This document shows, in pieces, positions 1 through 6,371 of a stretch of 17,182 bases of DNA. The stretch is from Prevotellaceae bacterium UBA3849 (lineage in GTDB: Bacteria > Bacteroidota > Bacteroidia > Bacteroidales > Bacteroidaceae), in contig DGHL01000102.1 of assembly GCA_002392645.1 (NCBI GenBank), positions 1 through 17,182 of the forward strand, written 5' to 3'. Below the pieces are notes generated by a model, which saw only the letters and a list, made by a program, of their open reading frames with translations, searched no databases and was not told where the DNA came from. A program made the translations under genes and the position numbers. The stretch's first letter is position 1, and every line of letters starts with the position of its first letter.

Positions 1-61
1 CTAACATTTTGCCCTCGAAATAAATCCGAAAATCTGTCAAAGCTAATTTATAGAACCCACC
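1..61. repeat. Left copy of 61-bp terminal inverted repeat
   Basis: These 61 bases are the reverse complement of 17122-17182 with one mismatch (T at 21, G at 17162). Beyond position 61 the two flanks share nothing. Read outward (minus strand), the copy carries a TAGCTTTG box at 38-45, which fits the Bacteroidetes -7 consensus TAnnTTTG and would fire out of the window. An insertion-sequence end with its transposase promoter would look like this, but no transposase is visible. A contig edge that stops inside a dispersed repeat is the simplest reading. Confidence 0.85.
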
Positions 62-89
62 TGAAATCTATTTCTGTCCTTTATCTTTA

Positions 90-842
90 TTAGAAATAGA
101 AGTTAAGAGAAATGTTTGCACCGAAGTTTCCTGTGCTAAGGAAAGTATCCTTCTCATCTATTCTTCCGTAGCTCTTAACGAGTGTGCTTTCTGGATCGAC
201 GTTGAAAGAAGAATGTCTCCAAGTTTTAGCAACACCGAAATCAAGATTCGCTCCAAGAGAAATCTGAGGAATAATGAAGTATTCTACACCTGCTGTCAGA
301 GCAAGTCCCAATTTGTTTGTAGGAGCACCATTATATACATAGTTTCCTTCATTCTCTCCGTCTGTAACTGTAGTATATGTCCATTTGTTTGTGTGAACAT
401 ATACAAGGTTTGCACCGAAGATAGGCTGCAGACGCTTACCTGGACGCAGACGATACTCAACTCCGCCCATAGCTTGGAATGCGGTAGTAGAAACTCTCTT
501 GTATGAAGTTACTTTCTCAATGTCATCAGCTTTATCATAGTTGTTTGTGACATCGTAGCTGTTGTTGAAACCAAAACCACCAACAATGGCGATGTTGTCC
601 TTCAGGAAATACTTACCAGTGATAGTTGTGCCACCGAACAGATTGTCGCTGTCAAGACCTTCAAATGGTTTAACAGAGTTGTTCTGAGTACCATTAAACA
701 TGTTGCCGATGTAGTTGAGGACTGGGTTAGCGTTGAATGTGATTGCAAAACCACCCTCTTTAGAACCATAATACTTCTCATCCTGTGCGTTTGCAGCAAC
801 TGTCATTACAGCCATAACTGCAATCATGAAAATCTTTTTCAT
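90..842 (-). CDS. Secreted outer-membrane beta-barrel protein (porin-like family)
   Basis: A 250-residue protein predicted to form a small outer-membrane beta-barrel. The first 20 residues (MKKIFMIAVMAVMTVAANAQ) are a clear signal peptide, with likely cleavage after ANA. The mature part is rich in Gly, Asn, Tyr and Phe with alternating patterns such as GKYFLKDNIAIVGGFGF, a YRL-containing strand near the middle, and a C-terminal strand ending NFYF; a terminal aromatic is the usual barrel signature. The signal peptide is nearly the same as that of the next gene (1162-1728), and the two share a promoter block, so they are probably tandem paralogues. The ATG at 840-842 is the only sensible start because the signal sequence begins there. 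Ligand and exact family are unknown; a structural or adhesive role is as likely as transport. Confidence 0.8.
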   Translation of the reverse strand: MKKIFMIAVMAVMTVAANAQDEKYYGSKEGGFAITFNANPVLNYIGNMFNGTQNNSVKPFEGLDSDNLFGGTTITGKYFLKDNIAIVGGFGFNNSYDVTNNYDKADDIEKVTSYKRVSTTAFQAMGGVEYRLRPGKRLQPIFGANLVYVHTNKWTYTTVTDGENEGNYVYNGAPTNKLGLALTAGVEYFIIPQISLGANLDFGVAKTWRHSSFNVDPESTLVKSYGRIDEKDTFLSTGNFGANISLNFYF

Positions 843-937
843 CTTTTTGTTTAGAACTTTTAATTAATAAAGTTTATTGCTTTTAATAGTAAAAATGTTA
901 TCCTAATACCTGTTCTTTCTTTGCATTTTTTGAAAAA

Positions 938-959
938 CGTGTGCAAAAGTATATACTTT
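938..959 (-). promoter_or_regulatory. Promoter/operator of the 250-aa barrel gene
   Basis: On the minus strand 944-951 reads TACTTTTG, a match to the Bacteroidetes -7 box TAnnTTTG, about 100 bases before the ATG at 842. The box sits in a 22-bp block identical to 1813-1834, ahead of the second barrel gene. The block includes a palindrome, AAAAGTATATACTTTT in this copy. I see no TTTG at the expected -33 distance, so an activator or palindrome-binding regulator may be needed; that part is inference. Confidence 0.6.
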
Positions 960-1068
960 TTTGCTTTCTAAGAAGAATTTTTGCGGAAAACAATACTAAA
1001 TGTTCATCTTTCTTGACGTATGTTAATAGAATTCAATAAGCATTGCTAATATTTCTGTTTTTTCGTTG

Positions 1069-1092
1069 TATTTTTGCGATTACTTTTGCGAT
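1069..1092 (+). repeat. Tandem 12-bp repeat containing two plus-strand -7-like boxes
   Basis: TATTTTTGCGAT (1069-1080) is followed directly by TACTTTTGCGAT (1081-1092). Each copy begins with a TAnnTTTG match on the plus strand, reading toward the hairpin at 1106-1139 and antisense to the barrel gene beyond. There is no good -33 TTTG, so promoter activity is doubtful. Confidence 0.4.
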
Positions 1093-1105
1093 GGTATGCT
1101 TATAA

Positions 1106-1139
1106 AAAAGCCTGCGGGCATTTCTGCTCGCAGGCTTTT
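1106..1139 (-). terminator. Rho-independent terminator of the 188-aa barrel gene
   Basis: An 11-bp perfect stem (1106-1116 with 1129-1139), extended by four inner pairs to a TTTC loop, lies 22 bases past the stop at 1162. On the minus strand the stem runs into a T-rich tail (1101-1109 complement). The arms also end in A/T runs on the other strand, so it could work in both directions. Confidence 0.85.
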
Positions 1140-1161
1140 ATAATTAAATTTTATCTTTTGA

Positions 1162-1728
1162 TTAGAAGTTGTAGTAAACACCGAGGCTGATGTCAGTGTT
1201 GTCAGCGTTGATGCCGAAGTTAGAACCACCACCGAGTTCGTCACTTGCCTTGGTGTAGCCGAGGTTGCCAAGGATTGCAACGAGGCTAACCTTGTCAGAA
1301 GCCTTCAGTGAAACACCTGGACGAACACCGATTGAGAATACAGAGCCAGACTTGTCAGACTTGAAGTTCCTTGATGCGTCAAAGTTAGTGCTTGAGAAAG
1401 ATACATAACCATCAGCGAAGAAAGATGCAATGCCAGTCTTAGCAAATGTATAACGAGCGTATGGTGCAATAGTGAAAGATGTACCTGTGAGGTTACCCTC
1501 CACACCATTAGTGAGGTTGTTAGCCATACCGAAACCAACCTGTGCACCTACTGCCCACTTGTCGTTGATGTTGTAACCTACTTCAGGAGCGATGTTAAGG
1601 GTTGTCTGTGAGTCTGCATCCTTAGATGCTTTTGTGAAGTTAAGACCAAAGCTACCACCGATGTACCACTGTGCGTTTGCAGAGACAGCTGCTACAGCCA
1701 TAACTGCGATCATAAGAATTTTCTTCAT
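1162..1728 (-). CDS. Secreted outer-membrane beta-barrel protein (OmpA-like/porin-family barrel)
   Basis: A 188-residue barrel protein with a signal peptide (MKKILMIAVMAVAAVSANAQ) that differs from the neighbouring barrel gene at only a few positions. The mature chain starts WYIGGSFGLNF and continues with strands typical of the small outer-membrane barrel fold: APEVGYNINDKWAVGAQVGF, SFTIAPYARYTF, FSIGVRPGVSLKASDKVSL and a last strand ending ISLGVYYNF. This strand-turn-strand pattern with Asn/Asp-Lys turns is seen in the Bacteroidetes 'porin family / outer membrane beta-barrel' proteins. The gene has its own promoter block (1813-1834) and terminator (1106-1139), so it is a single-gene unit. 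The leader carries a 14-bp direct repeat (1742-1783). Function beyond the outer-membrane location is not visible. Confidence 0.85.
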   Translation of the reverse strand: MKKILMIAVMAVAAVSANAQWYIGGSFGLNFTKASKDADSQTTLNIAPEVGYNINDKWAVGAQVGFGMANNLTNGVEGNLTGTSFTIAPYARYTFAKTGIASFFADGYVSFSSTNFDASRNFKSDKSGSVFSIGVRPGVSLKASDKVSLVAILGNLGYTKASDELGGGSNFGINADNTDISLGVYYNF

Positions 1729-1741
1729 AGTGTTTAAATTT

Positions 1742-1783
1742 TGTTTATCACTTTTTGATTAATAAAAAATGTTTATCACTTTT
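1742..1783. repeat. 14-bp direct repeat in the leader of the 188-aa barrel gene
   Basis: TGTTTATCACTTTT occurs at 1742-1755 and again at 1770-1783, spaced 28 bases, between the promoter box and the start codon. It lies in the predicted 5' untranslated leader, so a role in mRNA stability or regulator binding is possible but not shown. Confidence 0.7.
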
Positions 1784-1812
1784 GAATTCAGGGACACTGT
1801 TTGTCCTTGTTT

Positions 1813-1834
1813 CGTGTGCAAAAGTATATACTTT
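1813..1834 (-). promoter_or_regulatory. Promoter/operator of the 188-aa barrel gene
   Basis: The minus strand reads TACTTTTG at 1819-1826, a TAnnTTTG -7 box about 90 bases before the ATG at 1728. The surrounding 22 bases equal those at 938-959, including the palindrome AAAGTATATACTTT. As in the other copy, no convincing TTTG lies 19-21 bases upstream. Confidence 0.6.
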
Positions 1835-1979
1835 CTAACATCCCAAGAAAACTTTTAACAGAAAATTGCGTTTTCTATGCCTTATTCTTGATTTAGATTA
1901 ATAAAGGACGCGTTTTAGAGCCTTATTCAGTGTGTTTTAATAGTGAAATGTAGAAATGTTTATCGTTTTGCAGTGTCGT

Positions 1980-3866
1980 TTATTTCTTTGCAGTGTTTTT
2001 TTTCGTTTCTTCGAATGTGAGTTTGCGGTTAGAGTTGTCTGCCAGTACCTGGTTTACAATCTCTGTGATTTGTTGCTTCAGTTCGTTGATGAATGTGCCT
2101 GCATCATATTTGCGTTGCTCTATGTCGCGCAGCTTTTTCTCCCAAAGTCCGGTGAGTTCGGGCGACTTCAGCAGTTCCTCATGAATAAGGTCAATGAGGG
2201 CAATACCCATGGAGGTAGCGACTATTCGTTTGCGTTCGCGTTTGATGTAGTGGCGCTTGAACAACGTCTCGATGATGTTAGCTCTGGATGACGGACGGCC
2301 TATGCCGTTCTCCTTCATGGCAGCACGCAGTTCCTCGTTGTCAACAAACTTGCCTGCCGTCTCCATGGCGCGGAGCAGGGTAGCCTCTGTATAATAAGGT
2401 GGCGGCGTAGTCTGCTTTTCTGTCAGCGTAGGTTCGTGAGGTCCGTTTTCGCCCTTGACGAATGTAGGCAGCGTCTTTTCTTCGCTATCCTCCTTCTTCT
2501 CTCCTTCGCCGTCAGTGTTCTGCTCAGCAGATTTCGTTTTCTCGAATACAACGCGGTATCCAGGTTCGAGAATCTCCTTACCGGTCGTCTTGAACTTCAC
2601 GTCGCCAGCCTGTCCCTCAACCGTGGTAGTAGAGAATTTGCAATCAGGATAGAATACGGCAATGAAGCGGCGTGCCACGAGGTCATATACGTTGCGCTCC
2701 ACGTCGGTAAGTCCTGCCGGAACTATGCCGGTAGGTATGATGGCATGGTGGTCGGTAACCTTAGAGTTGTCGAATACCTTCTTGCTTTTTATGAGTGTCT
2801 TGCCACCTATGGCACGTACGAGGTCGGCGTATGGTGCAACGCCGTTGAACTTTACCTGGAAGACACCGTTCAGTGTCTGCGGACATTTCTTGTATATGTC
2901 GTCGGTAAGGTACTGCGTGTCAACACGCGGATAGGTGGTTACCTTCTTCTCATAAAGACTCTGTATAATGTTCAGGGTTGTCTCTGCGGTGTATGAGAAT
3001 TTCTTGTTACACTCCACCTGCAGCGTTGTGAGGTCAAACAATTGTGGTGGCGCCTCCTTGCCGTTCTTTTTCGTTACCGATGTAACTTCAAACGGCTTGT
3101 CCTTTATCTCGCTGAAGGCAGCTTCGCCCTCTTCCTTTGACGTGAACTTGCCTTTCGTGGCAGTAAACAACGTGTCACGATAGATAGTTGACAGCACCCA
3201 GTAAGGTTCTGGCTTGAAGTTGTCTATCTCCTTCTGACGGTTTACTATTATGGCGAGGGTAGGGGTCTGCACACGTCCTATGGACAAGACACTGCCGCCG
3301 TCGCTGCTGCGCTGGCGGTTGTCACGGTATTTAATGGTGTAAAGTCGTGTGGCATTCATACCTAATATCCAGTCGCCAATAGCGCGTGACAGTCCGGCAA
3401 GATACAAAGGTTCATATTCTTTCTGGTCTTTCAACGTATTGAACCCTTCCTTTATGGCATCTTCGGTAAGTGAAGATATCCATAGTCTTTTTACAGGACA
3501 CTTCACGCCAGCCTTCTGCATCACCCAGCGTTGTATCAGTTCACCCTCCTGACCAGCATCACCGCAGTTGATGATGCTGTCAGCCTGCTTGAACAGTTTC
3601 TCCACTACGGCAAACTGTTTTACTATGTGTTCCTGGTTAATGAGCTTTATTCCGAAGCGCTGTGGTATCATAGGCAGTGATCCCAACGACCAGTGTTTCC
3701 ACATATCCATGTAGTCGTTGGGTTCTTTAAGCGTACACAGGTGTCCGTAAGTCCATGTCACCTGGTAGCCGTTACCTTCTATATATCCATCGCGTGTCGT
3801 CGTTGCTCCCAGCACCTTTGCTATGTCGCGTGCCACGCTTGGTTTCTCTGCTATACAAACAATCAT
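1980..3866 (-). CDS. topB: DNA topoisomerase III (type IA)
   Basis: A 628-residue type IA topoisomerase that passes single DNA strands through a transient nick and helps resolve recombination and replication intermediates. E. coli TopB is of similar length. The N-terminal TOPRIM domain begins MIVCIAEKPSVARDIAKVLG with the conserved Glu7. Its acidic motif reads GDAGQEGEL (102-110), so the usual DxDxE has Gly in place of the second Asp. The breakage-rejoining core carries LSIGRVQTPTL (194-204) and the active-site block TTYPRVDTQYL, with Tyr312 as the expected nucleophile. G521IGRPSSR is another conserved block. I see no zinc-finger Cys cluster at the C-terminus, which ends in a Lys/Thr-rich tail. 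The gene stands alone: the next gene leftward has its own promoter, and the upstream neighbour is divergent. No clear terminator or own promoter was found. Confidence 0.95.
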   Translation of the reverse strand: MIVCIAEKPSVARDIAKVLGATTTRDGYIEGNGYQVTWTYGHLCTLKEPNDYMDMWKHWSLGSLPMIPQRFGIKLINQEHIVKQFAVVEKLFKQADSIINCGDAGQEGELIQRWVMQKAGVKCPVKRLWISSLTEDAIKEGFNTLKDQKEYEPLYLAGLSRAIGDWILGMNATRLYTIKYRDNRQRSSDGGSVLSIGRVQTPTLAIIVNRQKEIDNFKPEPYWVLSTIYRDTLFTATKGKFTSKEEGEAAFSEIKDKPFEVTSVTKKNGKEAPPQLFDLTTLQVECNKKFSYTAETTLNIIQSLYEKKVTTYPRVDTQYLTDDIYKKCPQTLNGVFQVKFNGVAPYADLVRAIGGKTLIKSKKVFDNSKVTDHHAIIPTGIVPAGLTDVERNVYDLVARRFIAVFYPDCKFSTTTVEGQAGDVKFKTTGKEILEPGYRVVFEKTKSAEQNTDGEGEKKEDSEEKTLPTFVKGENGPHEPTLTEKQTTPPPYYTEATLLRAMETAGKFVDNEELRAAMKENGIGRPSSRANIIETLFKRHYIKRERKRIVATSMGIALIDLIHEELLKSPELTGLWEKKLRDIEQRKYDAGTFINELKQQITEIVNQVLADNSNRKLTFEETKKNTAKK

Positions 3867-3895
3867 GTTATTTAGTAAATAAACGATTTGTACGT

Positions 3896-3926
3896 TTTGT
3901 CAATTTAAAAAAATATATTACCTTTG
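3896..3926 (+). promoter_or_regulatory. Bacteroidetes-type promoter of the 258-aa secreted protein gene
   Basis: TTTG at 3896-3899 is followed after exactly 19 bases by TACCTTTG at 3919-3926, a full match to the primary sigma-factor consensus of Bacteroidetes. The -7 box ends only 4 bases before the ATG at 3931, so transcription should begin at or within a base or two of the start codon. Confidence 0.8.
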
Positions 3927-3930
3927 CATC

Positions 3931-4707
3931 ATGTTAATAAAAAATATTCTTTCAGCATGTATGCTTGCCATGTGTGTGTCAGTCAATGCGCAGGTCACGG
4001 TCAGCGATTCCGATAAGACGATAGCCCAAAGCGATTACCGTCCGCAGACGTCGTGGCCATATTTGTTTGGTGAGTTTCAGAAAGCAGAACTGCATACTGA
4101 CGATGACAGCATCTCCGTTAATGAGGTATGTGTCAGCGCCCTGTATAACATACATCTCAAAGGTAGCCTGCTGCATTATGTGAACCATGCAGATGGTCTT
4201 GTTCATCTCGTGGGTATCTCCCCGGCGCAGTGTGTCGTGCTGCAAGGCAAGAAATACGTGTTGCGTGACGGTAGGATGATGCAAGTCATCATGCGTAATG
4301 GCAACACGGAGTTGCTTTTGCATACCGATGGTAACTGGCAACAGTTGTTTCGCTATCAAGGGGCTGCCTATGGAATGGATATGACGACATCTGCCAATGA
4401 AGGACTGTATAATTCAGATATTGCCGGACTTGACAGGCCTCGCTATGACGTGTTGTGCCAGCGACGCGGTGACGGTCGTGAGATACTCCTGCAGAATGTC
4501 TATTACATCGCCTCGGCTTCGTCTCCTTATGAATTGCAGCATGGCGGCGCTAAGGTTGAGAAGGTGTCGCGCAAGGCATTTGAGCGTTTGCTGAATGAAC
4601 AGCAGTTACAGCAGTTCCGCAAATTCTGTAAGGACAATAACCTGAATTTCCATATCTATGCCGATGTAAAAAAGGCATACCTGCAGTTCCTGGAAATCAG
4701 GAAATAG
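3931..4707 (+). CDS. Secreted hypothetical protein, 258 aa
   Basis: I do not recognise this family. The first 21 residues (MLIKNILSACMLAMCVSVNA plus Q) form a signal peptide with a likely cut after VNA. There is no good lipobox, so a soluble periplasmic or secreted protein is expected. The mature part starts with polar sequence, then a section around residues 85-145 with short hydrophobic strands (VLQGKKYVLRDGRMMQVIMRNGN is split by Gly/Asp turns), suggesting beta structure. The C-terminal 60 residues are charged and look helical (EKVSRKAFERLLNEQQLQQF and onward). No enzyme motif or repeat was seen. The next in-frame Met (residue 11) would destroy the signal peptide, so the ATG at 3931 is kept even though it sits right at the predicted transcription start. 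It is divergent from topB and convergent with cmk (11 bases between stops). Confidence 0.75.
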   Translation: MLIKNILSACMLAMCVSVNAQVTVSDSDKTIAQSDYRPQTSWPYLFGEFQKAELHTDDDSISVNEVCVSALYNIHLKGSLLHYVNHADGLVHLVGISPAQCVVLQGKKYVLRDGRMMQVIMRNGNTELLLHTDGNWQQLFRYQGAAYGMDMTTSANEGLYNSDIAGLDRPRYDVLCQRRGDGREILLQNVYYIASASSPYELQHGGAKVEKVSRKAFERLLNEQQLQQFRKFCKDNNLNFHIYADVKKAYLQFLEIRK

Positions 4708-4718
4708 TCTGTTGCAGT

Positions 4719-5411
4719 TTAGGAATTTATTCTCTGTTCGTATGCCTTCATCAGCCACTCGTCCTGCTCTTCTATGGTCATGTGGCTGTTGTCAAGCAGC
4801 AGTGCATCGTCAGCCTGGCGCAAAGGTGACACCTCTCGGTGCGAATCAATATAGTCACGCTCCTGCACGTTCTTCAGTATGTCGTCATAGTCGGCAGGCA
4901 TACCCTTTGCCTGCAGTTCGTCATAGCGTCGCTGCGCCCTGACCTCTGCCGATGCAGTAACGAAAATCTTGAGTTCGGCATCAGGGAATACCGTGGTGCC
5001 GATGTCGCGGCCATCCATTACGATGCCCTTTTCCTTGCCCATCTCACGCTGTTGGTCAACCATTGCCTCACGTACGAAAGGGATGGCAGCAACCTTGCTG
5101 ACGTTGTTTGATACCTCAATAGAGCGTATGATGTCTTCTACGCGCTCACCGTTCAGGTAAGTGTCTGGGCGTCCTGTCTCTTCGTTAAACTTGAATGACA
5201 CTTTCACGTCAGGCATAGCCGCCTGCAGTGCCTCCGTGTTTACGTTGCCGTCGGCATCAAACAGGTCGTTGCGCATGCAGTAGAGCGTCACAGCCCTGTA
5301 CATTGCGCCTGTGTCAACATAAATATATCCCAACTTCTTGGCAAGAGCCTTTGCCATGGTGCTTTTGCCACAACTGCTGTGGCCATCTATTGCTATCGTT
5401 ATCTTTTTCAT
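4719..5411 (-). CDS. cmk: Cytidylate kinase (CMP/dCMP kinase)
   Basis: A 230-residue cytoplasmic kinase that phosphorylates CMP and dCMP with ATP, feeding pyrimidine nucleotide salvage. The length matches E. coli Cmk (227). The P-loop is G10HSSCGKS17, followed by KKLGYIYVDTGAMYRAVTLY, the CMP-binding block of the family. DGRDIGTTVFPDAELKIFVTAS is the conserved substrate-binding and core region, and RAQRRYDEL the lid-side segment with its arginines. The ATG at 5409-5411 is chosen; an in-frame TTG five codons earlier would add MKKLR but lies in the tandem octamer array. It is the last gene of the DUF1573-meaB-ispH-cmk run, 35 bases after ispH. No terminator separates it from the convergent 258-aa gene. 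Confidence 0.95.
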   Translation of the reverse strand: MKKITIAIDGHSSCGKSTMAKALAKKLGYIYVDTGAMYRAVTLYCMRNDLFDADGNVNTEALQAAMPDVKVSFKFNEETGRPDTYLNGERVEDIIRSIEVSNNVSKVAAIPFVREAMVDQQREMGKEKGIVMDGRDIGTTVFPDAELKIFVTASAEVRAQRRYDELQAKGMPADYDDILKNVQERDYIDSHREVSPLRQADDALLLDNSHMTIEEQDEWLMKAYEQRINS

Positions 5412-5419
5412 TCTTAATT

Positions 5420-5467
5420 TTTTCAATCCTTCAATCCTTCAATTCTTCAATTTTTCAATCCTTCAAT
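5420..5467. repeat. Six-unit octamer array across the ispH stop and cmk leader
   Basis: Six consecutive 8-bp units of the form YYTTCAAT fill 5420-5467: TTTTCAAT, CCTTCAAT, CCTTCAAT, TCTTCAAT, TTTTCAAT and CCTTCAAT. On the sense (minus) strand the unit is ATTGAARR. The ispH stop (5447-5449) lies inside the array, so its last residues (RIEGLKN) are repeat-encoded, and the rest forms nearly the whole leader of cmk. Slippage by one unit would shift the ispH frame near its end and change the spacing to cmk. Confidence 0.85.
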
Positions 5468-6322
5468 CCTCTCCTTACATTGTTCCATCAGCCATTTCGG
5501 CGTGCTGGTGGCACCGCATATACCGATGCTGTCGATGCCTTGCAGCCATGCCACGTCAATCTCGTCAGGTCCCTCAATAAGATGAGTATTGGGATTCTGT
5601 TCCTTGCAGGCATTGTAAAGCACCTTGCCGTTACTGCTCTTGCGGCCGCATACAAACAAGACAAGGTCGTGCTTGGTAGCAAACTGGCATATATTCGGCA
5701 TGCGGTTGGCAACCTGTCGGCAAATGGTATCAAACGACTGGAAGGTGGCATCGGGCGCAATGTGCTCCTTACAATATTCTATTATCCTATGGAACTCAGT
5801 GAGCGACTTCGTAGTCTGCGAATATAGAAATATGTTGTGTGAGAAGTCAAGTTTTGCAGCATCCTCCGCATGCTCTATGACAATGGCGTTGCCTTCGGTC
5901 TGTCCTACAAGTCCCAACACCTCGGCATGTCCGTTCTTACCGAAAATCACGATGTCGCTCTTCTTGCCGGAAGTGTCAAGTTTCGTAGCCTCATACTTCT
6001 TCTTGATTCTCTTTTGAAGAGCCAGCACCACGGGGCATGTGGCATCAATCAGTGTTATGTTGTTGCGTTCTGCCATATTGTAAGTGGCTGGAGGCTCACC
6101 GTGTGCACGAAGCAGTACCGTGGCATCGTGCAGACGGGCAAACTCATCATGCTCAATAGTGGCAAGTCCGAGACGACGCAGTCGCTCGCACTCCATGCCA
6201 TTGTGCACGATGTCGCCCAGGCAACTCAGTTGTTGTCCGGATTTCAGAGTCTCCTCCGCCTTCTCTATGGCTGTGGTAACGCCGAAGCAGAATCCAGAGC
6301 CGTTATCTATTTCTATCGTCAT
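5447..6322 (-). CDS. ispH: 4-hydroxy-3-methylbut-2-enyl diphosphate reductase
   Basis: A 291-residue [4Fe-4S] enzyme (also called LytB) that makes IPP and DMAPP from HMBPP in the last step of the MEP isoprenoid pathway. The three cluster cysteines are present in their family contexts: Cys12 in GSGFCFGV, Cys96 in DATCPVV and Cys201 in DTICRQVANR. The conserved HNGMECERL and RAHGEPP blocks and the C-terminal ICGATSTPKWL block are also there. The ATG at 6320-6322 gives the standard start MTIEIDNGSGFCFG. The reading frame extends 24 codons further, but that would run back into the 3' end of meaB and add non-family sequence. It lies 49 bases after meaB and 35 before cmk. The final residues are encoded by the octamer array at 5420-5467. 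Confidence 0.95.
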   Translation of the reverse strand: MTIEIDNGSGFCFGVTTAIEKAEETLKSGQQLSCLGDIVHNGMECERLRRLGLATIEHDEFARLHDATVLLRAHGEPPATYNMAERNNITLIDATCPVVLALQKRIKKKYEATKLDTSGKKSDIVIFGKNGHAEVLGLVGQTEGNAIVIEHAEDAAKLDFSHNIFLYSQTTKSLTEFHRIIEYCKEHIAPDATFQSFDTICRQVANRMPNICQFATKHDLVLFVCGRKSSNGKVLYNACKEQNPNTHLIEGPDEIDVAWLQGIDSIGICGATSTPKWLMEQCKERIEGLKN

Positions 6323-6371
6323 GGTTCTGTATGATGATGCCGCTATGTTCTTGCCATAGAGGCATAAGTGC

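Noticed and set aside
68..99. Terminator of the 250-aa barrel gene from an 8-bp inverted repeat
   Set aside because: The stem is A/T-rich with a 16-base loop, overlaps the stop codon and has no T-run; too weak to call.
1963..1999. Direct repeat TTTGCAGTGT at the topB 3' end
   Set aside because: It is short and in low-complexity T-rich sequence; one copy is just the NTAK codons of topB.
2436..2996. 186-codon plus-strand frame opposite topB
   Set aside because: It is antisense to conserved topB sequence and looks like an unconstrained translation rich in Cys, Arg and Leu.
5412..5426. TTG start five codons upstream for cmk
   Set aside because: The ATG at 5411 gives the family N-terminus, and the extension overlaps the octamer array.
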